Assembly (NCBI RefSeq): GCF_009707545.1
Contig: NZ_WLYK01000005.1
Location: forward strand, 620,001-684,000
DNA from: Nakamurella alba
GTDB taxonomy: Bacteria; Actinomycetota; Actinomycetes; Mycobacteriales; Nakamurellaceae
Length of the DNA: 64,000 bases
Direction of reading: 5' to 3'
A program made the translations under genes and the position numbers. Within the stretch, counting starts at the first letter, position 1. Each line of letters starts with the position of its first letter. Below the pieces are notes generated by a model, which worked only from the letters and a program-made list of their open reading frames with translations, did not search any database and was not told where the DNA came from. This document shows, one piece after another, positions 24,027 through 32,066 of the stretch.

Positions 24027-25466
24027 TCACAGCAGAAGTTCGAGGAGGGTGCGGACGCCGAAGCCGGTGGCACCGTCGACGGAGGCGTTGCCCTTCCAGC
24101 CCGGACCGGCGATGTCGCCGTGGACCCACGGGATGTGTTCCGGGACAAAGGCTCCGAGGAACAGGGCGGCGGTGATGGCGCGGCCGCTGTCGTGCATCGG
24201 GTGGTTCCGCATGCCGCTCGGGGTCTGCATCTGCGCGGCGTAACGCCGGGCGTAGGGCAGCGGCCACCAGGCCTCGCCGGCGGCGGTGCCGGCGGCCAAC
24301 AGGCGCTCGGTCGCCACCTCGTCCCGGCCGATCGCGCCGGCGATCTCGTCACCCAGCCCGACCACCACCTGGTAGGTGAGGGTGGCGAGGTCGACGATCA
24401 GGTCGGGCTCGTCACGGGCGGCGAGCGCCAGTGCATCGGCGAGGATCAGCCGGCCCTCGAAATCGGTGTCCATGATCTGGATCTCGACACCGTTGGCGGC
24501 CCGCACCACGTCACCCGGTCGCACCGCTCCAGGGCCGGGGAGGTTCTCGGCGAACGGCAGCCAGGCATCCACCGCGATCTCCGGCGCCAGCCGCGGCAGC
24601 ACCGCCATGGTAGCGAGAATCGCTCCAGCAGCGGCCTTGTCGTAGCGCATCCCCATCATGCCGGCCGGCGGCTTGAGCGACAGCCCGCCGGAGTCGAAGG
24701 TGATGCCCTTGCCGACGAGCGCCACCTTCCCGCCGGTCGCCCGTTCCGGACGGTAAGTCAGGTGCACCAGTCGCGGTCCGTTGACCGAGCCCTGTCCCAC
24801 CGCCAGGATGGCGCCGCAACCGAGTGCGGCCAGTCCGTCGGGTTCGACGATCTCGATGCCCAGTCCGGCGAGATCAGCGATCCGGGAGCAGATGTCGGCG
24901 GCGGAGGCCGGATCGACGATGTTGGCCGGGGCATCGGTGAACGACTTCGCCAGTGCGGTCGCCTGCGCGGAGACGATCCCGCCGGCGCCCGCTGCCGGTA
25001 CCCGGAGCACCACTCCGGCCGGGAGTCCGGTCACCGCTCCGTCGACCCAGGCGTGCTCCAGGTCGGGGTCGCCCAGCGGTTCCAGGACCACGTCGGATCC
25101 GGTGGGTGCGCCGCGCAGCGCGAGAGCGGCGGCATCACGGACGTTCTCGGCATCGACCACGTCGCCGAGCCCGACCCGGAGCACCGAGGCGTCGGCCGGG
25201 TCGACCGACAGCTGACCGTGTGCGCCGGTGAACGACAGCCAACCGCCGGCCCTGCCGCTGCCCGGAGTCGAACCATCGACGGGCACCCCGGGGTCGGCAG
25301 AAGTCCCGCCGTCGACTGTCATCCCACGGACACCTCGGAGGCGCAGCGCCCCGGCGGTACCTGCGTCCGCACCCTCCGCGAGGACGACGACATCGGGGTT
25401 GCCGCCGACGGCATGCCTGATGGACAGGTCGATCTCGGCCAGCCGGTCGCGGGCGGTGCCTGTCAC
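24027..25466 (-). CDS. pepA: Leucyl aminopeptidase (M17)
   Basis: A 479-aa cytoplasmic metallopeptidase with a variable N-terminal domain (about residues 1-170) and the M17 catalytic domain. GKGITFDSGGLSLKP supplies the catalytic Lys and a metal Asp, MRYDKAAAG another Asp, and TDFEGRLILADAL the Asp/Glu pair and catalytic Arg (usually NTDAEGRL; here DTDFEGRL). The terminal DIAGPGW is also conserved. It removes N-terminal residues from peptides. The GTG at 25466 overlaps the stop of the PPK2 gene (GTGA), so the two are coupled. Confidence 0.88.
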   Translation of the reverse strand: MTGTARDRLAEIDLSIRHAVGGNPDVVVLAEGADAGTAGALRLRGVRGMTVDGGTSADPGVPVDGSTPGSGRAGGWLSFTGAHGQLSVDPADASVLRVGLGDVVDAENVRDAAALALRGAPTGSDVVLEPLGDPDLEHAWVDGAVTGLPAGVVLRVPAAGAGGIVSAQATALAKSFTDAPANIVDPASAADICSRIADLAGLGIEIVEPDGLAALGCGAILAVGQGSVNGPRLVHLTYRPERATGGKVALVGKGITFDSGGLSLKPPAGMMGMRYDKAAAGAILATMAVLPRLAPEIAVDAWLPFAENLPGPGAVRPGDVVRAANGVEIQIMDTDFEGRLILADALALAARDEPDLIVDLATLTYQVVVGLGDEIAGAIGRDEVATERLLAAGTAAGEAWWPLPYARRYAAQMQTPSGMRNHPMHDSGRAITAALFLGAFVPEHIPWVHGDIAGPGWKGNASVDGATGFGVRTLLELLL

Positions 25467-26308
25467 AGCAGGGTGGCCGCGTGGTCCGGCACGTACCGGA
25501 ACTCGTCGCGCGGGGGTCGTTCGTAGTCGCCCACCGGTGGGCGTTCGGGGATCTCGATGGCCGGCGGGTCGATCCGCTCATAGGGGATCGTGGAGAGCAG
25601 GTGCGAGATGACGTTGAGCCGCGAGCGCTTCTTGTCCTCGCTCTCCACCGTCATCCACGGTGCCTCGGGAATGTCGGTGTGCACGAACATCTCGTCCTTG
25701 GCCTTCGAGTAGTCGACCCAACGGGTGATCGACTGCAGGTCCATGTCCGACAGCTTCCAGCGCCGCATCGGGTCCTCCAGTCGGGACCGGAACCGCGCCT
25801 CCTGCTCCACGTCCGACACCGAGAACCAGTACTTGCGCAGCAGGATGCCCTCCTCCACCAGCAGTCGCTCGAAGATCGGCGCCTGGTGCAGGAAGCGGCG
25901 GTACTCGTCGGTCGTGCAGAAGCCCATCACCCGCTCGACACCGGCGCGGTTGTACCAGGACCGGTCGAACAGCACGATCTCGCCGGCGGCCGGCAGGTGC
26001 TGCACGTACCGCTGGAAGTACCACTGCGTCTTCTCCCGCTCGGTCGGCGCGGGCAGCGCGGAGATGCGACACCACCGCGGGTTCAGGTACTCGGTGATCC
26101 GCTTGATCGCGGAACCCTTCCCGGCGGCATCGCGGCCCTCGAAGATCACCACCACCCGGGCGCCGGTGCGCTGGACCCACTGCTGCATGACGACGAGCTC
26201 GGCCTGCAGTCGGCGGAGTTCCTTCTCGTAGACCTTGCCGGGGATCTTCCGGGTGTCGGTCCCACCGTCGCCGGCCTGCGCTGTGGGACCTGCCGGATCC
26301 GCTGCCAT
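25463..26308 (-). CDS. ppk2: Polyphosphate kinase 2 family protein
   Basis: A 281-aa PPK2. The P-loop EGRDAAGKGS, the lid/DRSWYNRAG motif with Walker B Asp, and the block YWFSVSDVEQEARF are diagnostic. It transfers phosphate between polyphosphate and nucleoside di- or monophosphates; single-domain proteins of this length usually phosphorylate NDPs. The ATG at 26308 follows GAGAGGA; an in-frame ATG at 26332 is less well placed. A possible -10 box (TAGGCT on the minus strand, 26368-26373) faces the divergent VOC gene. It overlaps pepA by 4 bp. Confidence 0.9.
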   Translation of the reverse strand: MAADPAGPTAQAGDGGTDTRKIPGKVYEKELRRLQAELVVMQQWVQRTGARVVVIFEGRDAAGKGSAIKRITEYLNPRWCRISALPAPTEREKTQWYFQRYVQHLPAAGEIVLFDRSWYNRAGVERVMGFCTTDEYRRFLHQAPIFERLLVEEGILLRKYWFSVSDVEQEARFRSRLEDPMRRWKLSDMDLQSITRWVDYSKAKDEMFVHTDIPEAPWMTVESEDKKRSRLNVISHLLSTIPYERIDPPAIEIPERPPVGDYERPPRDEFRYVPDHAATLL

Positions 26309-26398
26309 GTCAGGTCCTCTCGTCCGCGCCACCGACCCGGCCGATCACGAACCCGCCGGTCACGAGCAGCCTAATGTGACCACCGATATCGTCGCCGG

Positions 26399-26800
26399 GT
26401 GGCCGGACCCCCGTTCGAGGTGACCCTGTTCGAAGTGACGCTGGACTGCCCGGACCCGCGGGAGCTCGCGGAGTTCTACCGGTCCGTCACCGGCTGGCCG
26501 TACGCACCGGGCCATCAGGACGACGATCCGGACGGCGACGACTGGCTGGTGCTGCTGCCGCCCGGCGGCGGGACCCGGCTGGCGTTCCAGCGGTCCGACG
26601 GCGCGGTGCCACCCTGGCCCGGCATCGGCCGCGCCCATCTGGACCTGGCGGTGCCGGATCTGGAAGCCGCGCACGTCCATCTGGTGACCTGCGGGGCCCG
26701 GGCGTTGACCGGGACGCCCGCGGAGGAGGGCCGGCCGGACGACCTCTTCCGGGTCTACGCCGATCCGGTCGGCCATCCCTTCTGCCTGACGCAGGTCTGA
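26399..26800 (+). CDS. VOC (glyoxalase/bleomycin-resistance fold) protein
   Basis: A 133-aa protein with one VOC domain made of two beta-alpha-beta-beta-beta modules: VTLDCPDPRELAEFYRSVTGW ... LAFQ, then RAHLDLAVPDLEAAHVHL ... FRVYADPVGHPFCLTQV. This form (glyoxalase-like, PF18029 type) is common in actinobacteria and generally uncharacterised. The GTG start is 6 nt after TATCGT (26387-26392), so the mRNA is probably leaderless. A repeat array starts just after its stop. Confidence 0.82.
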   Translation: MAGPPFEVTLFEVTLDCPDPRELAEFYRSVTGWPYAPGHQDDDPDGDDWLVLLPPGGGTRLAFQRSDGAVPPWPGIGRAHLDLAVPDLEAAHVHLVTCGARALTGTPAEEGRPDDLFRVYADPVGHPFCLTQV

Positions 26801-26805
26801 CGGGC

Positions 26806-27160
26806 TGGGTGATCGGTGCCGTCCGGCCGCGGGATTCGCGGTGGATCGGCGCGGCTCGGTGAGGCGGCGGGTGTCGAGTCGGGTCGGTCGCCCTGCGCGT
26901 TCCTGACCCGGGTGTGACGTGACGGACCCGGTGCCGCGGGCCGGACGATTGGTGCCGTCCGGCCGCGGAAATCGCGGTGCAACGGCGCGGATGAGGCGGC
27001 AGGTGGCGGCCGGGGCGCCGCGCCGGGTCGGTCATCCTTCGCGTCGAGGCCTGGAACGACGTGACCGGCCCGGACCTGCGGGCCGGACGATCGGTGCCGT
27101 CCGGCCGCGGGAATCGCGGTGAAAGGGCGCGGATCGGCGCCGCGGGTGGCCGTTCAGGCC
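26806..27160 (+). repeat. Repeat family R3, three tandem units of about 140 bp
   Basis: The core GATCGGTGCCGTCCGGCCGC recurs at 26811, 26947 (one mismatch) and 27089, giving periods of 136 and 142 bp. Each is followed by GCGGT...GGCGCGG and by spacer blocks such as GGGTCGGTC and GTGACGGACCCGG or close variants. The array begins 5-10 bp after the VOC stop codon and ends just before the SOS box of dinB. One inverted copy lies at 48716-48853. Confidence 0.88.
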
Positions 27161-27173
27161 GGGACGGCTCGTG

Positions 27174-27187
27174 TCGAACACATGTTC
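27174..27187. promoter_or_regulatory. SOS (LexA) box upstream of dinB
   Basis: TCGAACACATGTTC matches the actinobacterial LexA box TCGAAC-N4-GTTCGA in all positions except the last two (CC instead of GA). It lies 34 bp before the chosen dinB start, so dinB is expected to be LexA-repressed and damage-inducible. Confidence 0.75.
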
Positions 27188-27220
27188 CCTTTCCGACGCC
27201 AACTGTGCGACGATCGACAG

Positions 27221-28414
27221 GTGACCGCGCCCGCCGCCATCCTGCACGCCGACCTCGACGCGTTCTACGCGTCGGTCGAGCAGCGGGACGACCCCGCGCT
27301 GCGCGGGCGCCCGGTGATCGTCGGCGCCGGGGTGGTGATGGCGTGCAGTTACGAGGCGAAGCGGTGCGGGGTGCGCACCGCGATGGGCGGCCGGCAGGCC
27401 CGCGCGCTGTGCCCGGACGCGGTGGTGGTGCCGCCACGGATGCACGCCTACACCGCTGCCAGCAAGGCGGTGTTCGACATCTTCGACAACACCACCCCGC
27501 TGGTGGAGGGCATCTCGATCGACGAGGCGTTCCTGGACGTGAGCGGTCTGAGGCGCATCTCCGGGCCGCCGCTGGACATCGCGACCAGGCTGCGCCGCGC
27601 GGTCGCCGACGAGGTGGGACTGCCGATCACCGTGGGCATCGCCCGTACCAAGTTCCTCGCGAAGATCGCCAGCGCGGTGGCGAAACCCGATGGGCTGCTG
27701 GAGGTCCCGGCCGGCACCGAGATCGACTTCCTGCACCCGCTGCCGGTGGAACGGCTCTGGGGCGTCGGCAAGGTGACGTCGGTGAAGCTGCACGCCCGCG
27801 GTGTGCGCACCGTCGCCGACCTGGCAGCGGTGGGCGAGGCCGGGCTGGTCTCGATGCTCGGACCGGGCGCCGGCCGGCACCTCGCGGCGCTCGCCGCGAA
27901 CCGGGACCCGCGCTCGGTGCAGACCGGGAAGCGGCGCGGCTCGATCGGCTCGCAGCACGCGATGGGCCGCGGGCGGTGGACGATCCCGCAGCTCGACGCG
28001 GACCTGACCGCGATCGTCGACCGGGTGTCCCGACGGATGCGCAAGGCGCACCGGATCGGCCGGACAGTGGTGCTGCGGATGCGGTTCGACGACTTCGGCC
28101 GGGCCACCCGCTCGCGCACCCTGCCGATGGCCACGGCGCAGACGCAGGTGCTGCTGGACGCGGTGCGGAGACTGCTGGCCGAGGCGACACCGCTGATCCG
28201 GGAACGCGGGATCACCATGATCGGGATGTCGGTGTCCGGCCTGACCGCCGACGACGCCGTGCAGCTGGCGCTGCCGTTCGACCGGCACGACCGGGATGCG
28301 CTGGACGTCGCGGTGGACGGGGTGCGGGTGCGGTTCGGCAACGCGGCGCTGTCCCGGGCCCGGCTGATGGGCCGGTCGGCGGACGACTTCTCGATCCCGA
28401 TGCTGCCCGACTGA
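27221..28414 (+). CDS. dinB: DNA polymerase IV (Y-family)
   Basis: A 397-aa translesion polymerase. The catalytic motifs are LHADLDAFYASVEQ (first Asp) and GISIDEAFLDVS (Asp-Glu). They are followed by the helix-hairpin-helix thumb (LWGVGKVTSVKLHARGVRTV) and the little finger. Near the C-terminus QLALPF resembles the beta-clamp-binding motif. The GTG at 27221 starts the protein just before the first catalytic strand and lies downstream of the LexA box, which excludes the longer frame from 27119. It copies damaged templates at the cost of fidelity. Confidence 0.92.
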   Translation: MTAPAAILHADLDAFYASVEQRDDPALRGRPVIVGAGVVMACSYEAKRCGVRTAMGGRQARALCPDAVVVPPRMHAYTAASKAVFDIFDNTTPLVEGISIDEAFLDVSGLRRISGPPLDIATRLRRAVADEVGLPITVGIARTKFLAKIASAVAKPDGLLEVPAGTEIDFLHPLPVERLWGVGKVTSVKLHARGVRTVADLAAVGEAGLVSMLGPGAGRHLAALAANRDPRSVQTGKRRGSIGSQHAMGRGRWTIPQLDADLTAIVDRVSRRMRKAHRIGRTVVLRMRFDDFGRATRSRTLPMATAQTQVLLDAVRRLLAEATPLIRERGITMIGMSVSGLTADDAVQLALPFDRHDRDALDVAVDGVRVRFGNAALSRARLMGRSADDFSIPMLPD

Positions 28415-28545
28415 GTGCCGAGGCGGCGTCGTCACCGGTGGTACGGAGCGTGCCTGCCGCCACTCGCTACGGTGACACGCCCGTGGCACCGCTCACCTGA
28501 ACGAGGGTTGGTGATCATCACCCAGTGCCGAACGGGGCTCCGGTC

Positions 28546-28575
28546 TTGATCCCGGACGGTGCCGGGACCTACCGT
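28546..28575 (+). promoter_or_regulatory. Candidate promoter of the pseudokinase gene
   Basis: TTGATC (28546-28551), an 18-bp spacer and TACCGT (28570-28575) form a plausible sigma-A-type promoter about 70 bp before the GTG start at 28646. Confidence 0.45.
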
Positions 28576-28645
28576 CCTCGCACCGGTGAGATTCCCGTCC
28601 CGGTGCCCGTGACCGCGTGTTCGAGAGCAGGAAGGGACGTCCGTC

Positions 28646-29440
28646 GTGTCCGTGCCGGATCTGCTGCCCGAAGGTCTGGGTTTCCGGCGGCTGCTCTCCT
28701 CCAGCGACACCGAGTGGACGCTGCTGGCGCACGACCCGGAGTCCGGCGACGACGTGGTGGTGCACACCGCGCTCGTCCCGCCCGCCGCCCGCGAGGCCGT
28801 CCCGGGGATGGACCACCAGGCGCGCCGGCTGGCCGCCCTCCGGCACCCGGGGCTGGAGCTCGTCCACCGGCTGCTGCGCAGCGGCCCGCGGGTGCAGATC
28901 GTCTCCGAGTACCTGGATGCCCCGTCGCTGCGGGCCGACCTGGCTCGCGCGCTGCCGAGTGCGGTGCAACGAATCGCGCTGCTGCGCCAGATCGCCGACG
29001 CCCTTGCGACCGCGCACCGGTGCGGGGTGGTGCACGGCTCGCTCGGCCCGGACACGGTCCGGGTGCACGCCCGCCGCGGAGCGGTGCTGGTCGACCTCGG
29101 GCTGCACCGCCTCCGTCCGACGATCCCGGCGCAACGCGGCACGGCCCCGGCCCCGGAAGGGGTCGACGCGGACCTGATGGCGTTCGGCGAGCTCGTCTGG
29201 TGGACGATGCTGCGCCGCACCTCGGCCGACGTCCCGGCCGCCGACGATCCGCACCCGGCCGCCTGGCCGGAACTCCCCGACGAGGTCACCCTCGGCCTGT
29301 GGCGTGCGGTCGACCCGGATCCGCGGGTGCGGCCGACCGCCGCGGAGCTGGTGGACCTGGTCGCATCGGTGCGTCCTGCGGTGTGGGGTGGCCCGGTCAG
29401 CGGTCAGAGCGCCGGACGCCGGTCCCGTCGCACCTCCTGA
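28646..29440 (+). CDS. Protein kinase-like pseudokinase
   Basis: A 264-aa protein with an eukaryotic-like kinase fold but lost catalytic residues. The beta-3 VAxK lysine position reads VVVHTAL. The HRD-x-K-P-x-N loop reads HGSLGPDTV, so the catalytic Asp is Ser and the Lys and Asn are missing. DFG is DLG, so only the metal Asp is kept. C-lobe landmarks remain (ADLMAFGELVWWTML, DPRVRPTAAELVDLV). There is no membrane segment. It is therefore probably a scaffold or regulator, as the MviN/MurJ pseudokinase domain is in mycobacteria. The next gene, uppP, also belongs to the lipid-linked envelope pathway. GGAAGGGA precedes the GTG. Confidence 0.75.
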   Translation: MSVPDLLPEGLGFRRLLSSSDTEWTLLAHDPESGDDVVVHTALVPPAAREAVPGMDHQARRLAALRHPGLELVHRLLRSGPRVQIVSEYLDAPSLRADLARALPSAVQRIALLRQIADALATAHRCGVVHGSLGPDTVRVHARRGAVLVDLGLHRLRPTIPAQRGTAPAPEGVDADLMAFGELVWWTMLRRTSADVPAADDPHPAAWPELPDEVTLGLWRAVDPDPRVRPTAAELVDLVASVRPAVWGGPVSGQSAGRRSRRTS

Positions 29441-29614
29441 CGCATCCGGACGGCCGCTGACACCGACCGCACACGGGCATCCCCTACTCTCATCGGCGGA
29501 ACCGGACACGGAACCGCCGGACGAACAGCGGCCGGGCGCAGGCCCGCAGCTGATCCGCCCTGATCACAACGGTGTGCCGGACCGGCTTCGCGCAGCGCAC
29601 GGAGGACACACCGC

Positions 29615-30439
29615 GTGGGATTTCTCGAAGCGATCATCCTCGGGCTCGTCCAGGGCCTGACGGAGTTCCTGCCCATCTCCTCCAGTGCGCACCTGCGGAT
29701 CGTCGGCGAGTTCCTGCCGTCCGCGGAGGACCCGGGCGCCGCCTTCACAGCGATCACCCAGATCGGCACCGAGCTGGCGGTGGTCGTCTTCTTCCGGCGG
29801 ACCATCGCGCGGATCATCGGTCGCTGGTTCGGATCGCTGACCGGCCGGGTGCCGCGCAACGATCCGGACGCCCGGATGGGCTGGCTGGTGATCATCGGCA
29901 GCATCCCGATCGGCATCCTCGGCATCCTGCTGCAGGACACCATCCGCACCGCGTTCCGGTCGCTCTGGCTGGTCGCGTTGATGCTGATCGTCTTCGGCCT
30001 GCTGCTCTGGGCCGCCGACCACTTCGGCAAGCGCGACCGCGAACTCGTCGACATCACCCCGAAGCACGGCGTCCTGCTCGGGTTCGCGCAGGCACTCGCG
30101 CTGATCCCCGGCGTCTCCCGGTCCGGCGCCACCACCAGCGCCGGCCTCGCCCTGGGCTACACCCGCTCCGCCGCCGCCGAGTACGCCTTCCTGCTCGCCG
30201 TGCCGGCGGTGTTCGCCAGCGGCTTCTACGAGCTGTACTCGAGCTGGGGCGAGCCCGGCGCCTACACGCTGTCCGAGACCGCGGTCGCCACCGTCGTCGC
30301 CTTCTTCGTCGGCTGGGCGGTCATCGCCTTCCTGATGAACTACATCAAGACGAAGAGCTTCCTGCCGTTCGTGATCTACCGGCTGGTGCTCGGCGTCGTC
30401 CTGATGATCCTGCTCGCCGCCGGCGTGCTGACCGCCTGA
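29615..30439 (+). CDS. uppP: Undecaprenyl-diphosphatase
   Basis: A 274-aa integral membrane phosphatase of the BacA/UppP family with about 8 membrane segments. Its two hallmark motifs are [11 protein letters not shown] (about residues 17-27) and [11 protein letters not shown]. It dephosphorylates undecaprenyl pyrophosphate to recycle the lipid carrier for peptidoglycan and other polymers, and confers basal bacitracin tolerance. GGAGGA lies 8 nt before the GTG start. It is 174 bp downstream of the pseudokinase. Confidence 0.93.
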   Translation: MGFLEAIILGLVQGLTEFLPISSSAHLRIVGEFLPSAEDPGAAFTAITQIGTELAVVVFFRRTIARIIGRWFGSLTGRVPRNDPDARMGWLVIIGSIPIGILGILLQDTIRTAFRSLWLVALMLIVFGLLLWAADHFGKRDRELVDITPKHGVLLGFAQALALIPGVSRSGATTSAGLALGYTRSAAAEYAFLLAVPAVFASGFYELYSSWGEPGAYTLSETAVATVVAFFVGWAVIAFLMNYIKTKSFLPFVIYRLVLGVVLMILLAAGVLTA

Positions 30440-30450
30440 TCGAGCACCGC

Positions 30451-30606
30451 TCAGGGGCAGTGCAGGTACTGGGCGCGCGGCGGCGGGTCGGCGTAGCTGC
30501 AGGCGTCCGGAACGACGTGCTGGGCGAGCAGAGCCCAGCCGACGCAGCACAGCAGCACCAGCAGGGACATCGCGATGACGAAGCGCGTGGTGAGGGTGCG
30601 GCGCAT
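30451..30606 (-). CDS. 51-aa single-pass membrane protein coupled to the ferric-reductase-like gene
   Basis: A frame from an ATG at 30606 to a TGA at 30451 encodes 51 residues: a basic start (MRRTLTTRF), a hydrophobic segment (about residues 9-28, with CC inside it) and a short tail with two cysteines and CSYADPPPRAQYLHCP. Only one base separates it from the stop of the upstream flavohaem gene, a spacing typical of coupled translation. Function unknown; a small subunit or assembly partner of the reductase is inference. Confidence 0.65.
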   Translation of the reverse strand: MRRTLTTRFVIAMSLLVLLCCVGWALLAQHVVPDACSYADPPPRAQYLHCP

Positions 30607-30607
30607 T

Positions 30608-31936
30608 TCAGGCCATCGCGAATCGCTCGGAGTGGACCTGGGACCGCGGCACGCCCAGCTGGTCGAGAGCGGCCTCGGCGCCGTCCATCATCGCGTTGGA
30701 CCCGCAGAGGAAGTACTGCAACCGGTGCCGGTCGGCGGGCAGCACGTCGTCGAGGAGCGTCGCATCGATCCGGCCCTTGCGGCCGGTCCAGGACCCGTCG
30801 GGTGCCGAGAGTGTCTGCACCACCGTGAGTTCCATCCGCTGCGCGAGCTCCTCGAGCTCGTCGCGGCCGATCATCTGGTGCTCGTAGCGGTTGCCGACGA
30901 CGGCCCAGCAGGGCCGGCGGTCGCCGCGGTCGGCCAGGGTGGACAGCATCGAGAGCAGCGGGGTGATCCCGACGCCGCCGCCGATGAAGACGAAGCCCGG
31001 TCCCTCGTGCCGCTGCATGGTGAAGTGCCCCCACGGCCCGTCCAGGTAGACGGTCTCGCCCGGGGTGAACCAGTGCACCCGCTGGGTGAAGTTCGCCTCT
31101 GTCTTGATCGTGAATTCGAGATACTCGTGCTGCTCGGCCGAGGACGAGATGGAGAACGGGTGGTACTCGATCGAGAACGGTGACCGGCCCACGTTGATCC
31201 AGGCGAACTGACCGGGCTCGAACCGGAAACCCTTGTTGTGCTTGCCGTTCGAGTGCAGCGGACGCATCCGGATGGTGTGCCCGGGCCCGGGCTGCTCGCG
31301 CACGGAGACGACCTCCCAGCGCCGCCGCCAGCGGAGCACCGGCTTGATCACCCGCACCCACGCACCGATCCCGACGAAGGCCGCGGAGTAGGCGATCCAC
31401 AGACCGCGCTCCCAGGGCTGGTCGACGTAGTAGCCGATCATCAGCACGTGGACCAGGGCGGCTATCACGATCCCGGTCGCCAGCGCCGCGTGCAGCACCT
31501 GCCAGGCCTGGTAGGACAGCCGGATCCGGCGCCGCCACACGGATGTCGCGATCAGCACCAGCAGCAGCACCACCGACAGCACGGCGAACTTGGCGCGCCA
31601 CGGGGCGTGCACGACGTCGAGCAGCGACAGGAACCGGGAGTCCCAGACGAACAGCACGATCGGGTGGGCCAGCACGCAGAGGGTGATGATCCAGGTCATC
31701 TGCCGGTGCACCTGCAGCACGACGTCGATGCCGAAGGTGGTGGTGGCGCGGACGAACCGGGCGGCCAGCACGAACTGCAGACCCATCAGCGACAGCCCGA
31801 CGAAGCCGAGCGCCACCGACAGGTTGACCCAGAACCCGCGTCCCGGATCCAGGTTCACCAGACTCAGCGGCAGTGGTGCGATCGCCAGCAGCACGTAGAC
31901 GAGGGACCAGACGACGGCTCGCACGGGATGACGCAC
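30608..31936 (-). CDS. Ferric-reductase-like transmembrane flavohaem oxidoreductase
   Basis: A 442-aa protein with an N-terminal six-helix ferric-reductase-like haem domain (about residues 1-210; haem-ligand candidates in VHRQMTW, LAHPIVLF, VLHAALATG and LVHVLM). The cytoplasmic FNR-type domain has FAD motif YHPFSISSS, GPWGHF, NAD(P) motif IGGGVGITPLLSML and terminal CGSNAMMD. Such proteins pass electrons from NAD(P)H through FAD and two haems across the membrane; the acceptor (Fe3+, oxygen or another) is unknown. The GTG at 31936 follows GGAG. Confidence 0.85.
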   Translation of the reverse strand: MRHPVRAVVWSLVYVLLAIAPLPLSLVNLDPGRGFWVNLSVALGFVGLSLMGLQFVLAARFVRATTTFGIDVVLQVHRQMTWIITLCVLAHPIVLFVWDSRFLSLLDVVHAPWRAKFAVLSVVLLLVLIATSVWRRRIRLSYQAWQVLHAALATGIVIAALVHVLMIGYYVDQPWERGLWIAYSAAFVGIGAWVRVIKPVLRWRRRWEVVSVREQPGPGHTIRMRPLHSNGKHNKGFRFEPGQFAWINVGRSPFSIEYHPFSISSSAEQHEYLEFTIKTEANFTQRVHWFTPGETVYLDGPWGHFTMQRHEGPGFVFIGGGVGITPLLSMLSTLADRGDRRPCWAVVGNRYEHQMIGRDELEELAQRMELTVVQTLSAPDGSWTGRKGRIDATLLDDVLPADRHRLQYFLCGSNAMMDGAEAALDQLGVPRSQVHSERFAMA

Positions 31937-32066
31937 GGGCTCACGCTCCGGGTGGCCAGGAGCCGGCGGGCGGCCCGGACGGATGGACGCAGGGAACGGC
32001 TCTCCTGGCCCGGCTCAATCTAGGCCATCCGGTCGGCCGGCCGGGGCATGTGGTCCGCCGGACGTG

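Noticed and set aside
23110-24243. 377-aa open frame over the R1/R2 gap
   Set aside because: It overlaps the real LLM gene end and translates repeat DNA; no coding features or start signal.
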